Made by a program: the position numbers and the translations under genes. The notes under the pieces were generated by a model. It saw only the letters and a program-made list of their open reading frames with translations. It made no database searches and was not told the DNA's origin. From assembly GCA_051647125.1 (NCBI GenBank), contig JBOFDP010000020.1, positions 1 to 27,606 of the forward strand: a stretch of 27,606 nucleotides of DNA, read 5' to 3'. The stretch is from JBOFDP01 sp051647125 (GTDB taxonomy: Bacteria; Bacteroidota; Bacteroidia; Chitinophagales; Chitinophagaceae). Positions 16,412-25,344 of the stretch are shown piece by piece. Position 1 is the first letter of the stretch; each line of letters starts with the position of its first letter.

Positions 16412-17497
16412 CTAATTTTTAAGTATCGCTATCACCTCATTGGCAATTGTAGGAATCATATTTTCAAAAGCATATTCCCCAGCAAGAGCAGGATCTTTTG
16501 CAGCCCCTTTTTCTCTAAACTGACTTCCAAATATATTTTTATTTCTATAAAGATCAAATACTTCTACATACACATCAGCATAACAAAATATAATACCATT
16601 AATAATATTATGCTGTCGAGTGGTAGCCGTAATATTTAACTGAAAATCAGCTTTTGAAGCATCATTAATAAAACTAAAGTCTTGTTGTGCTAATTGGGCT
16701 TTTAAATGTTGTTTGATAAATATGGAGGATACTCCAAAAACATCTTCTTGACTATTAATATAGATAGAAATACTTCTTTTCAAATCATTAAAAAGTTGAA
16801 GCAATTGATTAGTCAATACTTCCACCGTATCCTGTTCCAGTGTTTTACTATCTATATTATGATCAATCACAACAAGTAAATTCTGAATATCTGATATTTT
16901 CGATAGCAATAATACGGCTTGTTCATATTGTTGCTTGGCTTGTATTTTTGCTTTTTTTTGTATAAAATCATTTGTTGTTTGCAAAGCCCCTTTTAAAAAG
17001 CTGATATTCTGAAGAAGATTAGTTTTATAATAATCGAAAAGAGATTTTTTAGTAACATAGGCTAAAACATAGACTTTATTCTTTGAATTGCTATAGTATG
17101 TTTTCATTTTTATGCCTACTATTTCTATGTTAGAAGTTGTTTTTATATCTGATTGAAAAATACCATTTCCTGTACTGATTCCTTCCGAGTAAATATGACT
17201 ATCTTTAGACTTAGTTTCACTTTCTATTTTCACTATTATGGATTCTGACAAAGAAGCCTGAGCTTGGTTTTTTAAACGGTTAATAGCTGCCGATACAGAT
17301 TCCCCCTTTGCTACATTATCTCCCATAAAACCTGTAAAATACACTTTTTGAGAATATTCTTTTTCTCTACCTTCTACATACAACCAAGAGGGTTGTTTAG
17401 ATTCAGAAAATCCTTGATGAAAAAATACCATACACATAATAAAAATTTTAAAACACATGTGGCATTTAATACTCTCTATGATGAAATACAATAGCAT
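16412..17497 (-). CDS. Exported LPP20-like conserved protein
   Basis: 361 residues, not recognised as a named gene. A hydrophobic N-terminus looks like a signal peptide, better formed if translation starts at the second Met (ATG at 17458-17456: MCFKIFIMCMVFFHQGFSES). The following PSWLYVEGREKEYSQKVYFTGFMGDN and ARxxA-type helix (AAINRLKNQAQASLSESIIVKIESE) resemble the LPP20/FlgT-N type fold of small periplasmic proteins. KVYVLAYVTKKSLFDYY closes that domain at about residue 155. The C-terminal half (about 250-355) resembles a second periplasmic domain, with FQLNITATTRQHN and YADVYVEVFDLYRNKNIF. It follows the lipoprotein gene at 17536 after 38 bases on the same strand, and both carry related domains, so they probably work together at the cell envelope. 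Function unknown. Confidence 0.6.
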   Translation of the reverse strand: MLLYFIIESIKCHMCFKIFIMCMVFFHQGFSESKQPSWLYVEGREKEYSQKVYFTGFMGDNVAKGESVSAAINRLKNQAQASLSESIIVKIESETKSKDSHIYSEGISTGNGIFQSDIKTTSNIEIVGIKMKTYYSNSKNKVYVLAYVTKKSLFDYYKTNLLQNISFLKGALQTTNDFIQKKAKIQAKQQYEQAVLLLSKISDIQNLLVVIDHNIDSKTLEQDTVEVLTNQLLQLFNDLKRSISIYINSQEDVFGVSSIFIKQHLKAQLAQQDFSFINDASKADFQLNITATTRQHNIINGIIFCYADVYVEVFDLYRNKNIFGSQFREKGAAKDPALAGEYAFENMIPTIANEVIAILKN

Positions 17498-17535
17498 CTT
17501 TTCGAGTTGATAACCTATATAGAAAATTTATTCAA

Positions 17536-18132
17536 TTAGTTAGATATATTACTAAATTTTTCAAGCTCAGATTCCATTTTTTTACGAAACTGCTCTTCTT
17601 GAAAATCTATTTTTAATTTATCGTCTTTTCCTATAGATTGTTTCACCGCACTTATAATACTAGGAACAACAGTTTTGGGATCAAACTCTATACATACATA
17701 AGAAATATATTCTCCTGTTTTGGTGTTTTGTCTCATCTCATCACAAACTATTTTTGTACCTTTCAACACACCCATAGCCACACCTTCAGATAAGCTATTA
17801 ATTTTCCCTGAATATTCATCGGTTTTATCTAATTGATACTGTGTATTAGAACTACTAATAGCATCAAAAATTTTGGTAGATAATTGGCGAGTAAGCTGAG
17901 TTCTCGCATTTTGCTCTGCTATACGCTGTGCTATATCTTGCCTTGGGCTAGAGCCATTGCCCGTTGCTCTCCAAATAGCTGTTGTTGATTGATATTCTTT
18001 GCCGGTACAAGGACGATTTACTACCTTTTCATCTGCACCAACTAATTTTTTTGATGTAGAACAAGACACCATTAACAACATAATGATTAATGACAGAAAA
18101 CCACCCATTGAAAATAATAAACTTTTTTTCAT
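17536..18132 (-). CDS. LPP20-like lipoprotein
   Basis: 198 residues with a type II signal peptide: MKKSLLFSMGGFLSL, a hydrophobic run and the lipobox LMVSC, which places the mature protein on a membrane by a lipidated Cys at about residue 24. The body shows the pattern of LPP20-family proteins of Bacteroidota: a small-residue segment (IWRATGNGSSPRQDIAQRIA), a helix (EQNARTQLTRQLSTKIFDAI), and a strand block (KIVCDEMRQNTKTGEYISYVCIEF) with two cysteines that could pair. The last 30 residues are charged and likely helical. It lies upstream of, and probably in an operon with, the exported protein at 16412-17497. Exact role unknown. Confidence 0.7.
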   Translation of the reverse strand: MKKSLLFSMGGFLSLIIMLLMVSCSTSKKLVGADEKVVNRPCTGKEYQSTTAIWRATGNGSSPRQDIAQRIAEQNARTQLTRQLSTKIFDAISSSNTQYQLDKTDEYSGKINSLSEGVAMGVLKGTKIVCDEMRQNTKTGEYISYVCIEFDPKTVVPSIISAVKQSIGKDDKLKIDFQEEQFRKKMESELEKFSNISN

Positions 18133-18165
18133 AATTTAAATCAATTTTATATTTTTAATATAATA

Positions 18166-18173
18166 CAAAGATA
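18166..18173 (-). promoter_or_regulatory. Candidate -7 element of the lipoprotein operon
   Basis: TATCTTTG on the minus strand, matching TAnnTTTG, 33 bases upstream of the lipoprotein ATG. No TTTG at the expected spacing upstream. It lies just before the end of the SDR gene, so the lipoprotein pair could also be read from further upstream. Confidence 0.4.
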
Positions 18174-18184
18174 TTTAATTTATT

Positions 18185-18988
18185 TTATACATTATCCTTT
18201 AACTCTTTTTTTACTGCACGACTTAGCCAATAAGTAACAAAACGAGTAGGCAATATTTGTAATAATAACCATATTATTTTATTCCCCCCTCCTATAAGAA
18301 TAAAAGACTTTTTATGTAACATTTTCTCAATACATACTTCTGCCACTTTTTCAGGTGTAAACACCATAAAATTCGCTAATGCTCCCTGTAGTTTTATCCG
18401 ATTTGCTATTTCTGGATTTGTATTCATAGGACCCGGATAAGCTACACTCACAGAGATATTATAAAGCTTCAACTCTTCCCTTAATCCTTGTGAAAAATGT
18501 TCTAAAAAACGTTTTGTAGCGGGATATACCGTTTTAAAGGCTGTTGGTGTAAAGGATGCCATACTGGCTATGTTCAAAATATAAGATTGTTGATTTTGGA
18601 TAAGGCTAGGAAGAAGTTGATGTGTAAGCAATATAGGAGTCATGACATTAAGCAGTATCATCTTTTCAATATAAGATATTTCAGCATCAGCAAATACCTT
18701 GCTTCCACCAAAACCAGCATTATTAATAAGCATAAAAACATGGAAACGTTCATTGATCCATGTTGTCAATTCTAAAACATGTTGTTTTTCTGTAAGATCT
18801 ATTTCATATCCATAGCAATATACTCCTTTTTCTTGTACGGTATGTATTACTGTATTTAAATCCTGATTAGGCAAAGATACCAGTATGGAATGAATACCTC
18901 TATGGGCTAATGCTATAGCAAATGCCTTTCCTAATCCGTTGCTAGCACCAGTAATTACTGCAAATTTTTCTTGTTGATGAAGTTTCAT
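18185..18988 (-). CDS. Short-chain dehydrogenase/reductase
   Basis: 267-residue SDR of the classical type, an NAD(P)-dependent oxidoreductase. TGASNGLG at 13-20 is the cofactor-binding loop, LINNAGFGG (NNAG at 89-92) is the central motif, and the catalytic set is Ser142 (NIASMASF), Tyr155 and Lys159 (YPATK). The C-terminus, from about residue 225, is hydrophobic and basic (IIWLLLQILPTRFVTYWLSRAVKK), suggesting membrane association. The nearest recognisable relatives are DltE/YqjQ-like SDRs, whose substrates are mostly unknown; I cannot name the substrate. A 113-base gap separates it from glgB upstream. Confidence 0.85.
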   Translation of the reverse strand: MKLHQQEKFAVITGASNGLGKAFAIALAHRGIHSILVSLPNQDLNTVIHTVQEKGVYCYGYEIDLTEKQHVLELTTWINERFHVFMLINNAGFGGSKVFADAEISYIEKMILLNVMTPILLTHQLLPSLIQNQQSYILNIASMASFTPTAFKTVYPATKRFLEHFSQGLREELKLYNISVSVAYPGPMNTNPEIANRIKLQGALANFMVFTPEKVAEVCIEKMLHKKSFILIGGGNKIIWLLLQILPTRFVTYWLSRAVKKELKDNV

Positions 18989-19101
18989 AAGTATATAAAT
19001 TTCATAATCTGATTTATAAAATATATTTATTGTGAGATTTTCTATAATTAGAAAAAGAAATTCAAAAATAAAATATCAAAGTTTGTAAATCTACAACAAT
19101 T

Positions 19102-21087
19102 TTATTGTACATACTTTAAAACTATGGCAGTACGACTTGGAAGATAAAGTAACAATTTATTTTTTGCTTGTATATATTGTGTAAAATATATTTGAGGCTC
19201 TTGAACACGACCAAACCCATCAAACTTAGGGTTATCACTATTCAATATTAATTCATATGTTCCTACATGAATATCAAAACTATAATCTGTAAAACTTTGT
19301 GTTGGATGAAAATTAAAGGCAAATAATAAATTTCCTCGTTGAAAGATTAATACCTGATCTACTATGTTTTGTAGAATTGCACAAGGTTTGGTATTAAAAA
19401 TATCTTGTGCCTGGGCAAGGTGAATAATAGCTTTATCCCATTGCCATAAAAAATGATATCGTAAATTTTTATCTGCTAAGAGATTCCATTGCCTACGTGC
19501 ATAATGATAATTCCAGTTATTTCCCTGTCTTGGAAAATCTATCCATTCAGGGTGACCAAACTCATTACCCATAAATGTAAGATAGCCCTCTCCTGAAGAA
19601 GCCAACGTTATTAAACGAATCATTTTATGTAATGCAATACCTCTATCTATAATTAGATTATGTTCAAATACATTCATAGAAGTATACATTTCTTTATCCA
19701 TCAATCGAAATGCAATAGTAATATCTCCTACCAATGCTTGATCATGACATTCAGCATAACTAATTGTTTTTTCATCTTCACGCTTGTTGGTAAGTTCATA
19801 AAATATATCTCCCACATGCCATTCTTTGTCTTCTTTTTCCTTCAATATTTTTATCCAATAATCTGCAATACCCATACTCATTCTAAAGTCAAACCCCAAG
19901 CCACCTTCCTTTATGGGCATAGACAGCCCCGGCATTCCACTTACTTCTTCTGCAATAGTTATAGCTTTGGGGTTTATTTCATGAATCAACATATTAGCCA
20001 AAGATAAATACGACAATGCCTGAATGTCAATATGTTCATCAAAGTACATGTTGTAAGAAGTGAAGTTTTTTCCTAATCCATGATGATCATACAACATACT
20101 AGTAACTCCATCAAAACGAAATCCATCAAAGCGAAATTCTTCTATCCAATATTTACAATTAGAAAGCAAAAAACTACATACTTCATCTTTTCCAAAATCA
20201 AAACATTTTGAATCCCAAACAGGATGGTTTCCCTTCTCTCCGCTATGAAAATAACAATACGGAGTGCCATCATAATTAGACAAACCCTCTTCTTCATTTT
20301 TCACTGCATGAGAATGTACCAAATCCATAATAACAAAAAGTCCACAATCATGAGCAGTATCTACCAATAATTTTAACTCTTCAGGAGTGCCATAACGCGA
20401 ACTTGGTGCAAAAAAATTAGATACCTGGTATCCAAAAGACCCATAATAAGGATATTCTTGAATAGCCATTAATTGTAAAGTATTATATCCTAATTCTTTA
20501 ATTTTGGGTAAAATATTTTTAGTAAATTCTACATAACTACCTACTTTATATTGTTCTGTAGCCATCCCCACATGAGCCTCATAGATAAGAGGATTCTTAT
20601 TGATATATTGAGGTGGTTTACTTTTCCAGTGATATGATTCTTTGGGATTCCAAACCTGGGCAGCAAACAATTTGGTATGTTCATCTTGTACCACTCTCCT
20701 AGCATATGCAGGTATTCTCAATCCATAGCCACCATCCCATATTATGAGTAATTTATAACAATCTCTATGTTTAAGTAATTCTTTAGGGAGTAATAATTCC
20801 CAATAATGTTCTTTTCTATGGAAAGCAAATTGTTCATTTTGTTGCCAATGATTACTATCTGTAAGTAAATAAATTTGTTGTGCATTGGGAGCATATTCTC
20901 TAGCTATCCAACTACTGCCATTAGTTTGATGCAAGCCAAAAAAAAGATGATTATTAGCTACTTCGGAAAGTGATATTTTTTGATACTGAGTAAGTCTATT
21001 ATATTCCTTCTGACAATAATTATAACGAAATTCTATAACCTTAGAAAAGGGTTTTAATAAAATATCCTTAAAAATAGAGAATTTCAT
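19102..21087 (-). CDS. glgB: 1,4-alpha-glucan branching enzyme (GH13), GBE1-like
   Basis: Makes the alpha-1,6 branches of glycogen. 661 residues, the short eukaryote-like form (similar in layout to GBE1) found in Bacteroidota. The N-terminal carbohydrate-binding module (about 45-150) includes WIAREYAPNAQQIYLLTD and NHWQ. The catalytic barrel starts near IYEAHVG (168-174). MDLVHSH (254-260) is GH13 region I. RFDGFRFDGVTSM holds the nucleophile Asp326, IAEEVSG the acid/base Glu380, and ECHDQ the third carboxylate Asp449. GYLTFMGNEFGHPEWIDFPR is a typical branching-enzyme segment. The C-terminal all-beta domain ends near residue 660. No glgA, glgC or glgP lies in the window, so the rest of the pathway must be elsewhere. 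The symbol follows function rather than subfamily. Confidence 0.93.
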   Translation of the reverse strand: MKFSIFKDILLKPFSKVIEFRYNYCQKEYNRLTQYQKISLSEVANNHLFFGLHQTNGSSWIAREYAPNAQQIYLLTDSNHWQQNEQFAFHRKEHYWELLLPKELLKHRDCYKLLIIWDGGYGLRIPAYARRVVQDEHTKLFAAQVWNPKESYHWKSKPPQYINKNPLIYEAHVGMATEQYKVGSYVEFTKNILPKIKELGYNTLQLMAIQEYPYYGSFGYQVSNFFAPSSRYGTPEELKLLVDTAHDCGLFVIMDLVHSHAVKNEEEGLSNYDGTPYCYFHSGEKGNHPVWDSKCFDFGKDEVCSFLLSNCKYWIEEFRFDGFRFDGVTSMLYDHHGLGKNFTSYNMYFDEHIDIQALSYLSLANMLIHEINPKAITIAEEVSGMPGLSMPIKEGGLGFDFRMSMGIADYWIKILKEKEDKEWHVGDIFYELTNKREDEKTISYAECHDQALVGDITIAFRLMDKEMYTSMNVFEHNLIIDRGIALHKMIRLITLASSGEGYLTFMGNEFGHPEWIDFPRQGNNWNYHYARRQWNLLADKNLRYHFLWQWDKAIIHLAQAQDIFNTKPCAILQNIVDQVLIFQRGNLLFAFNFHPTQSFTDYSFDIHVGTYELILNSDNPKFDGFGRVQEPQIYFTQYIQAKNKLLLYLPSRTAIVLKYVQ

Positions 21088-21253
21088 ATTATAGAATTAA
21101 AAATTATCAACCTTATGTTCTGATAAACTAAAAGTATAAAAGATAAATTAAATTTACTTATACCTCTAAGTACCTTCCACACTACCCAACTATAATCTAT
21201 AACTCAATCACCTCTCAGCCTTGCTACTCCTCTCCAAAAAAAATTGATTTTTA

Positions 21254-22015
21254 TTACACCACAATTACCTCTACTCCTTTATTCTGCAATACTCTAAGAA
21301 TATTAGCAGGAGCACTTTTATCTGTAATCAAAACATCAATATCAGAGAAATCACAAATCTTTCCAAGACCTTTTTTACCAAATTTTGAGGAATCAGCTAA
21401 TATAATTTTATGCTGACATATTTTAAGCATTGATTTATTCAGCTCCACTTCCATCATACTCGTATTGGTGATACCTGTATCCAAGTCTATACCTCCTACA
21501 CTCATAAATAACTTAGAGCAAGAAAAACTTTTTATCATTCTTTCCGTTTCATGTCCTATAACAGCTCCTGAAGTTTTACGAATAATACCTCCTAATTGTA
21601 CAATTTCCATATTAGGCGTATTAATTAAAATTTCAGAAATATAAATAGAATTTGTAACTACTGTTAAACGATTAAAATCCAATAATTCTTTTGCAAGTGA
21701 TAAGATACTACTGCCAGAGGATAAAAAAATAGTATTATTTTCAGTAACTAATTTTTTAGCTTCTTTAGCAATTTTTTCTTTTTCTTTTACAAATTGTAAT
21801 GTTTTCTCATCTATTTTTCTTTCTCCCACATATGGATTTTCAAAACTTGCTCCACCATGTGAACGATATAACATTCTTTTTTTCTCTAGCAATAATAAAT
21901 CCTTTCTTATAGTAATGGTGGAGGTTTTTATCATATCAGCTAAGTCTATAACTTTTACAAAACCTTCTTTTTTTAAAAGGTCTAATATAAATTTATGTCT
22001 TTCAAGGGCTTTCAT
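21254..22015 (-). CDS. DeoR-family transcriptional repressor
   Basis: 253 residues. The N-terminal winged helix-turn-helix of DeoR type lies at about 3-57: ERHKFILDLLKKEGFVKVIDLA, then TSTITIRKDLLLLEKKRMLYRSHGGA, the hallmark ending with RxHGGA. The C-terminal sensor domain has the sugar-phosphate pattern of the family: IFLSSGSSILSLAKEL near 93-110, VVTNSIYISEIL, LGGIIRKTSGAVIG, ILADSSKFGKKG, and the closing DVLITDKSAPANIL. Such proteins normally repress sugar-use genes until a sugar phosphate binds. It lies upstream of glgB on the same strand with a 166-base gap, so control of sugar or glycogen metabolism is possible but not shown. Confidence 0.9.
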   Translation of the reverse strand: MKALERHKFILDLLKKEGFVKVIDLADMIKTSTITIRKDLLLLEKKRMLYRSHGGASFENPYVGERKIDEKTLQFVKEKEKIAKEAKKLVTENNTIFLSSGSSILSLAKELLDFNRLTVVTNSIYISEILINTPNMEIVQLGGIIRKTSGAVIGHETERMIKSFSCSKLFMSVGGIDLDTGITNTSMMEVELNKSMLKICQHKIILADSSKFGKKGLGKICDFSDIDVLITDKSAPANILRVLQNKGVEVIVV

Positions 22016-22058
22016 AATTATATCTCTATTTTATAACTTACAAATTTTTTTGTGCTTA

Positions 22059-22066
22059 CAAAGGTA
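22059..22066 (-). promoter_or_regulatory. Candidate -7 element of the DeoR-family gene
   Basis: TACCTTTG on the minus strand matches TAnnTTTG, 43 bases upstream of the ATG at 22015. The region upstream is very AT-rich without a TTTG at the right distance. The rest of the 22016-22250 gap shows no gene. Confidence 0.4.
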
Positions 22067-22250
22067 AATAAATAAAAAATAAAAATGATATTTTTTTTGG
22101 TTTATAATTATATTTTTTTATTAATTTTTCAACTTAAAAAATAGAATATCTAATTAGTATAAATAAAAAAATTATTATATTTCTAACTCCTATTAATGCT
22201 ATTTCCTAAAAATTGATAAGCAAGTACTCCTAAAAAGAAGTTTTGTTCTC

Positions 22251-22784
22251 TCACCTATTATCTTTATATTGTTGAATAATATGTTTAATAGACCGAAGAC
22301 CAATATCTTCAACATAAATTTTCTCTGCCGAAAGAAAAAGAAATTTATTAGCATCATCATTCGCAACAATTGCATCAAAAGACTTTACCTTACAACGAAA
22401 CAACATATCTAACGTAAAATATAACACCCCTCCAAATAAATATTCATTAGGGAAAGAACCCAAAAAAAATACTTGTTCTACCTCCAAATTTACTTCCTCT
22501 TTTACTTCTCTAATAATTGCCTGTTCTGCTGTTTCTCCAATATCTACAAAACCTCCAGGCAAATCAAGTTTCCCCTTAGCAGGGTTATATTTTCTTTCTA
22601 CTAAAAGTAGTTCTTGATATTCATTTTCTATAATAGCAACCGTTGCTGCCGACATATTAATATAAAATTTTTTCTTACATAGCCTACACTGCAAAGATTT
22701 CTCTTCACAAGCAGAAAAAGATTTTGACCCACAAAAAGGGCAATACTTAAAAACATTAAAAGGATGAAATACCGAATCGTTCAT
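22251..22784 (-). CDS. NUDIX hydrolase with N-terminal zinc ribbon
   Basis: 177 residues. An N-terminal zinc ribbon has cysteines 15, 18, 33 and 36 (YCPFCGS and LQCRLCKKKF), as in NudC-type pyrophosphatases. The Nudix box starts GGFVDIGETAEQAI and ends REVKEEV, matching GX5EX7REUXEE. Family members cleave nucleoside diphosphates linked to another moiety. The ribbon suggests an NADH-pyrophosphatase-like or related substrate, but the SQPWPFPxS motif that marks true NudC is not seen, so the substrate is open. It lies 6 bases after aroC and likely shares its transcript. Confidence 0.88.
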   Translation of the reverse strand: MNDSVFHPFNVFKYCPFCGSKSFSACEEKSLQCRLCKKKFYINMSAATVAIIENEYQELLLVERKYNPAKGKLDLPGGFVDIGETAEQAIIREVKEEVNLEVEQVFFLGSFPNEYLFGGVLYFTLDMLFRCKVKSFDAIVANDDANKFLFLSAEKIYVEDIGLRSIKHIIQQYKDNR

Positions 22785-22790
22785 ACCAAG

Positions 22791-23762
22791 TTATTGATGT
22801 CTCTTCATAAAATCTACTAAAGCAATAGCTGTTACTGCCTCCACAATGACAGGAATCCGTAAAGCTATACATAAATCATGCCGACCTTTAATATTAAAAT
22901 GACTCATAGACAATGTTTCTTTATTCCAGCTATACTGTTTTTTAGGAGTAGAGGAAGTGGGTTTAACCGCCACCTTAAAATACAATGGATTCCCATTAGT
23001 AATTCCTCCCACAACACCTCCTGCATGGTTTGTTTTAGTAGTCCCTTCAGCGTTAGTAATAGCATCATTATGTTCTGTACCCAACATTCTTGCCCCCTCA
23101 AATCCTTTACCAAATTCTATAGCTCTTATTCCTGGTATAGAAAATATTAAATGACTAATAACCGATTCCATACTATCAAAAAAAGGCTCTCCCCAGCCTA
23201 TGGGAATATTCTCTACCCTACAAGCAATAACTCCCCCCACAGAATCCTTCTGAGAAATTGATTTTTGAAGACCTTGATGTATATCTTTCTCTCCAGCTAT
23301 TTCCACAATATGAGCCTTAATTGTAATATGGGGTAGTATCTTTTTGGCTACTACCCCTGCGGCAACTAATGCCAAGGTGAGTCGTCCCGAGAAATGTCCA
23401 CTACCTCTAAAATCCTCGTATCCTTTATACTTTTTGTGAGCCACAAAATCTATATGGCTGGGGCGATCTATATCCCTTTGTTTCTCATAATCAACAGATT
23501 GAGTATTTTCATTTCTAAATAAAATAGTCAGTGGTGCACCTGTTGTTTTTCCCTTAAAAATACCCGTTGCGAGCAAAGGAATATCTTTTTCTTTACGTGG
23601 TGTAGTAAATTTTTTTCCACCTTTACGGCTTACTATATCTTCCCAAAAATCTGCCTCCTCTAACGCTATGCCCACAGGACATCCATCTATTACTATGCCC
23701 ACATATTCACCATGAGACTCACCCAATATAGCTATCTTAAACAACGTACCAAAACTATTCAT
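22791..23762 (-). CDS. aroC: Chorismate synthase AroC
   Basis: Last step of the shikimate pathway: converts 5-enolpyruvylshikimate 3-phosphate to chorismate, with reduced FMN. From the ATG at 23762-23760 the protein is 323 residues (MNSFGTLFKIAILGESHG); one codon further upstream is TTG, so ATG is chosen. GESHG holds the conserved His17; RPSHIDFVAHKKYKGYEDFRGSGHFSGR is the FMN/substrate region with the second conserved His; FEGARMLGTEHND, TNHAGGVVGGITNG and KPTSSTPKKQ are further signatures. Slightly shorter than the common 350-360 residues. It follows rmlA after 13 bases. Confidence 0.96.
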   Translation of the reverse strand: MNSFGTLFKIAILGESHGEYVGIVIDGCPVGIALEEADFWEDIVSRKGGKKFTTPRKEKDIPLLATGIFKGKTTGAPLTILFRNENTQSVDYEKQRDIDRPSHIDFVAHKKYKGYEDFRGSGHFSGRLTLALVAAGVVAKKILPHITIKAHIVEIAGEKDIHQGLQKSISQKDSVGGVIACRVENIPIGWGEPFFDSMESVISHLIFSIPGIRAIEFGKGFEGARMLGTEHNDAITNAEGTTKTNHAGGVVGGITNGNPLYFKVAVKPTSSTPKKQYSWNKETLSMSHFNIKGRHDLCIALRIPVIVEAVTAIALVDFMKRHQ

Positions 23763-23775
23763 CAAATATTTTATT

Positions 23776-24636
23776 TTATAGTAAATTTTTTAAATATACA
23801 CCATAGCCACTTTTCTCTAATTGATGAGCTAACACTAATAATTGCTCTTGGGTAATAAATTTTTTTCTATATGCCACTTCTTCTATACAACCTATTTTTA
23901 ACGATTGTCGCTTTTCTATTACTCTTACAAATTCTGCTGCATCATGCAAAGAATTAAAAGTACCTGTATCAAGCCATGCCGTACCTCTATTGAGTACTTT
24001 TACCTGAAGCTTTCCTTTTTCTAAATACACATTATTGATAGCTGTAATCTCTATTTCGCCACGTGCGGAAGGTTCTATCCGCTCACTAATAGAGACCACC
24101 TCATTATCATAAAAATAAATACCCGGAACAGCATAGTTAGACTTTGGCAATGTCGGTTTCTCTTCTATCAACAACGCCTTACCGTGTTCATCAAACGTTA
24201 CTACGCCATATCGCTCAGGGTCAATCACATAATAAGCAAAAATACCCGCCCCTTCAACACGATTAAAATCGACTAACATTTGAGTCATCCCCGATCCATA
24301 AAAAATATTATCTCCCAAAATAAGACATACCTTGTCTTTACCTATAAATTCTTTACCTATAATAAACGCTTGTGCCAACCCTTCTGGTTTAGGTTGTACC
24401 GCATATTCAAACCTACAACCTATCCGACTGCCATCCCCTAAAAGCTTTTTAAACTGTAGATTATCTTCCGGAGTAGTAATAATTAGTATATCTTGTATCC
24501 CTGCCAGCATTAAAACAGACAATGGGTAATATATCATAGGCTTATCATAAATAGGCATTAATTGTTTGGAAATACCCATAGTAATAGGATATAATCGTGT
24601 GCCGCTACCTCCTGCTAAAATAATTCCTTTCATCAT
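23776..24636 (-). CDS. rmlA: Glucose-1-phosphate thymidylyltransferase RmlA
   Basis: Joins dTTP and glucose 1-phosphate to dTDP-glucose, the first step to dTDP-rhamnose and other surface sugars, in the cytosol. 286 residues. The nucleotidyltransferase signature GGSGTRLYPIT (about 9-19), SKQLMPIYDKPMIYYPLS, the metal-binding LGDNIFYG, IEEKPTLPKSNYAVPGIYFYD, and the product-site TAWLDTGTFNSLHDAA are all present. Two Met codons start the frame (24636 and 24633); the second gives the usual MKGIILAGG. rmlB, rmlC and rmlD are not in the window, so the enzyme is separated from its pathway partners. It opens the tight minus-strand rmlA-aroC-NUDIX set. Confidence 0.95.
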   Translation of the reverse strand: MMKGIILAGGSGTRLYPITMGISKQLMPIYDKPMIYYPLSVLMLAGIQDILIITTPEDNLQFKKLLGDGSRIGCRFEYAVQPKPEGLAQAFIIGKEFIGKDKVCLILGDNIFYGSGMTQMLVDFNRVEGAGIFAYYVIDPERYGVVTFDEHGKALLIEEKPTLPKSNYAVPGIYFYDNEVVSISERIEPSARGEIEITAINNVYLEKGKLQVKVLNRGTAWLDTGTFNSLHDAAEFVRVIEKRQSLKIGCIEEVAYRKKFITQEQLLVLAHQLEKSGYGVYLKNLL

Positions 24637-24655
24637 ATAACAAAAAATTTTAATA

Positions 24656-24663
24656 CAAAGATA
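24656..24663 (-). promoter_or_regulatory. Candidate -7 element of the rmlA-aroC-NUDIX operon
   Basis: TATCTTTG on the minus strand fits TAnnTTTG, 19 bases upstream of the first rmlA ATG. No TTTG at the expected upstream distance. Confidence 0.45.
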
Positions 24664-24707
24664 AAACTAAGTACAAGAAAAAATATTTTTTTTAATAGCA
24701 AATAGGC

Positions 24708-24715
24708 TAATTTTG
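24708..24715 (+). promoter_or_regulatory. Candidate -7 element of coaE
   Basis: TAATTTTG matches TAnnTTTG, 29 bases before the coaE ATG and about 45 bases from the divergent rmlA element, so the two promoters would lie back to back in this 108-base gap. Confidence 0.4.
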
Positions 24716-24744
24716 GGTATATAAAAATTTTTCTTTAAAAAAAT

Positions 24745-25338
24745 ATGTTTTGTGTAGGCATCACCGGAGGTATAGGCACAGGGAAAACCATGATAACGCA
24801 AATTTTTACTTCTTTTGGAATACCTGTATATAATGCCGATGAAGAGGCTAAAAATATAGCTTCCTCAGACAGAGCATTAAAAAATAAAATTATTGTGCTT
24901 TTGGGAGAAAAAAGTTATAAAAATGGAAAATACAATACCCCTTATGTAGCCCAAAAAGTATTTATCAATAAATTGGTATTAGCCCAGCTAAATAAGATTA
25001 TTCATCCCGCTGTATTTAAGCATTTTGAAAAGTGGAAACAAGAGCATTCTTTAAATGCTCCCTATCTGATTAAAGAATCCTCTATTTTATTTGAAAGTGG
25101 GTCTTACAAAAATTTGGATATGATTATTGGGGTCTCCTCTCCTAAAAATATTATTATACAACGACTTCAACAATATCGACATCTTTCGGAAAAGCAAATT
25201 ATACAACGAATGAACAATCAACTTTCGGAAGAAAAAAAATTACAACGTTGTAATGCCATTATCTATAATAATCCCTCCCTGTTGCTTGTGCCTCAAGTAT
25301 GGGCATTACATCAACAAATTATAGAAAAGACTATTTGA
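24745..25338 (+). CDS. coaE: Dephospho-CoA kinase CoaE
   Basis: Last step of coenzyme A synthesis: phosphorylates the 3'-hydroxyl of dephospho-CoA. 197 residues. The P-loop GGIGTGKT is at 8-15; YNADEEAK, with its conserved Asp, follows; LNKIIHPAVFKHFEKW is the CoA-domain signature with HP; KESSILFESG and the lid segment (IIQRLQQYRHLSEKQIIQRMNNQLSEEKK) complete the fold. The length is usual. It is divergent from rmlA and ends 6 bases before the stop of the convergent DUF262 gene. Confidence 0.95.
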   Translation: MFCVGITGGIGTGKTMITQIFTSFGIPVYNADEEAKNIASSDRALKNKIIVLLGEKSYKNGKYNTPYVAQKVFINKLVLAQLNKIIHPAVFKHFEKWKQEHSLNAPYLIKESSILFESGSYKNLDMIIGVSSPKNIIIQRLQQYRHLSEKQIIQRMNNQLSEEKKLQRCNAIIYNNPSLLLVPQVWALHQQIIEKTI

Positions 25339-25344
25339 TTGCGG

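Noticed and set aside
19660..20007. 115-residue plus-strand open frame inside glgB
   Set aside because: Antisense shadow of a strongly conserved gene; no promoter or family-like sequence.
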